Positions 6,047 through 6,106 of a DNA stretch of 6,106 nt are shown here, piece by piece. Each line of letters begins with the position of its first letter. Within the stretch, counting starts at the first letter, position 1. The notes under the pieces are model-generated. The model was not told where the DNA came from and made no database searches. It saw only the letters and a list, made by a program, of their open reading frames with translations. The stretch comes from an uncultured Eubacteriales bacterium (GTDB taxonomy: Bacteria > Bacillota > Clostridia > Christensenellales > UBA1242). The DNA lies in contig CAJJIV010000055.1 in NCBI GenBank assembly GCA_905187655.1, forward strand, positions 1 to 6,106, given 5' to 3'. A program made the translations under genes and the position numbers.

Positions 6047-6106
6047 GTTAAACTTTAACTAATATTATGTTACGCATAGCAATAGACAAATAGGGTAATT
6101 ATGCTA

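Noticed and set aside
1..6106. CRISPR array, insertion sequence, phage genes or tRNA
   Set aside because: I saw no regularly spaced direct repeats, transposase or integrase motifs, terminal inverted repeats with target duplications, or tRNA cloverleaf.

Overview
The window looks like chromosomal DNA from a low-GC, spore-forming Firmicute, most likely a member of the Clostridia. The support is strongly AT-rich sequence, a sporulation sigma factor of the SigK type, a HelD-type RNA polymerase recycling ATPase, AGGAGG-type ribosome binding sites, and intrinsic hairpin/T-run terminators after four of the five transcription units. The fifth unit runs off the left edge. The exact taxon cannot be read from the sequence.

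Layout, left to right. (1) Positions 1-704, minus strand: sigK, nearly complete, missing only its last few codons beyond the left edge. It starts at TTG and has an N-terminal hydrophobic pro-sequence. (2) Positions 705-865: a divergent intergenic region. (3) Positions 866-1450, plus: a 194-aa hypothetical lipoprotein with a clear lipobox, then a terminator. (4) Positions 1451-1940: a long AT-rich non-coding stretch with the terminator, a well-formed bulged hairpin, AT-only palindromes and a promoter with an extended -10. (5) Positions 1941-3017, plus: a PnuC-family vitamin B3 (nicotinamide riboside/mononucleotide) transporter with an unusual ~95-residue soluble N-terminal extension, then a terminator. 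(6) About 3135-3651: rnpB, the RNase P catalytic RNA, with a perfect TTGACA-17-TATAAT promoter, recognisable helices P1-P4 and P15-P18, and its own terminator. (7) Positions 3696-6046: helD with its own promoter, a 5' leader containing an imperfect inverted repeat, a strong RBS and a terminator.

Each gene appears to be its own transcription unit. There is no operon and no sign of a dedicated multi-gene system, phage, transposon or CRISPR. Common threads are loose: SigK and HelD both act on RNA polymerase, and rnpB and pnuC are housekeeping or nutrient genes. I found no convincing undescribed system. The points most worth a second look are the pro-sequence on SigK, the PnuC N-terminal extension and its WxxY motif, the enlarged P3 and L15 sequence of the RNase P RNA, the inverted repeat in the helD leader, and the hairpin in the 1.5-1.9 kb gap.
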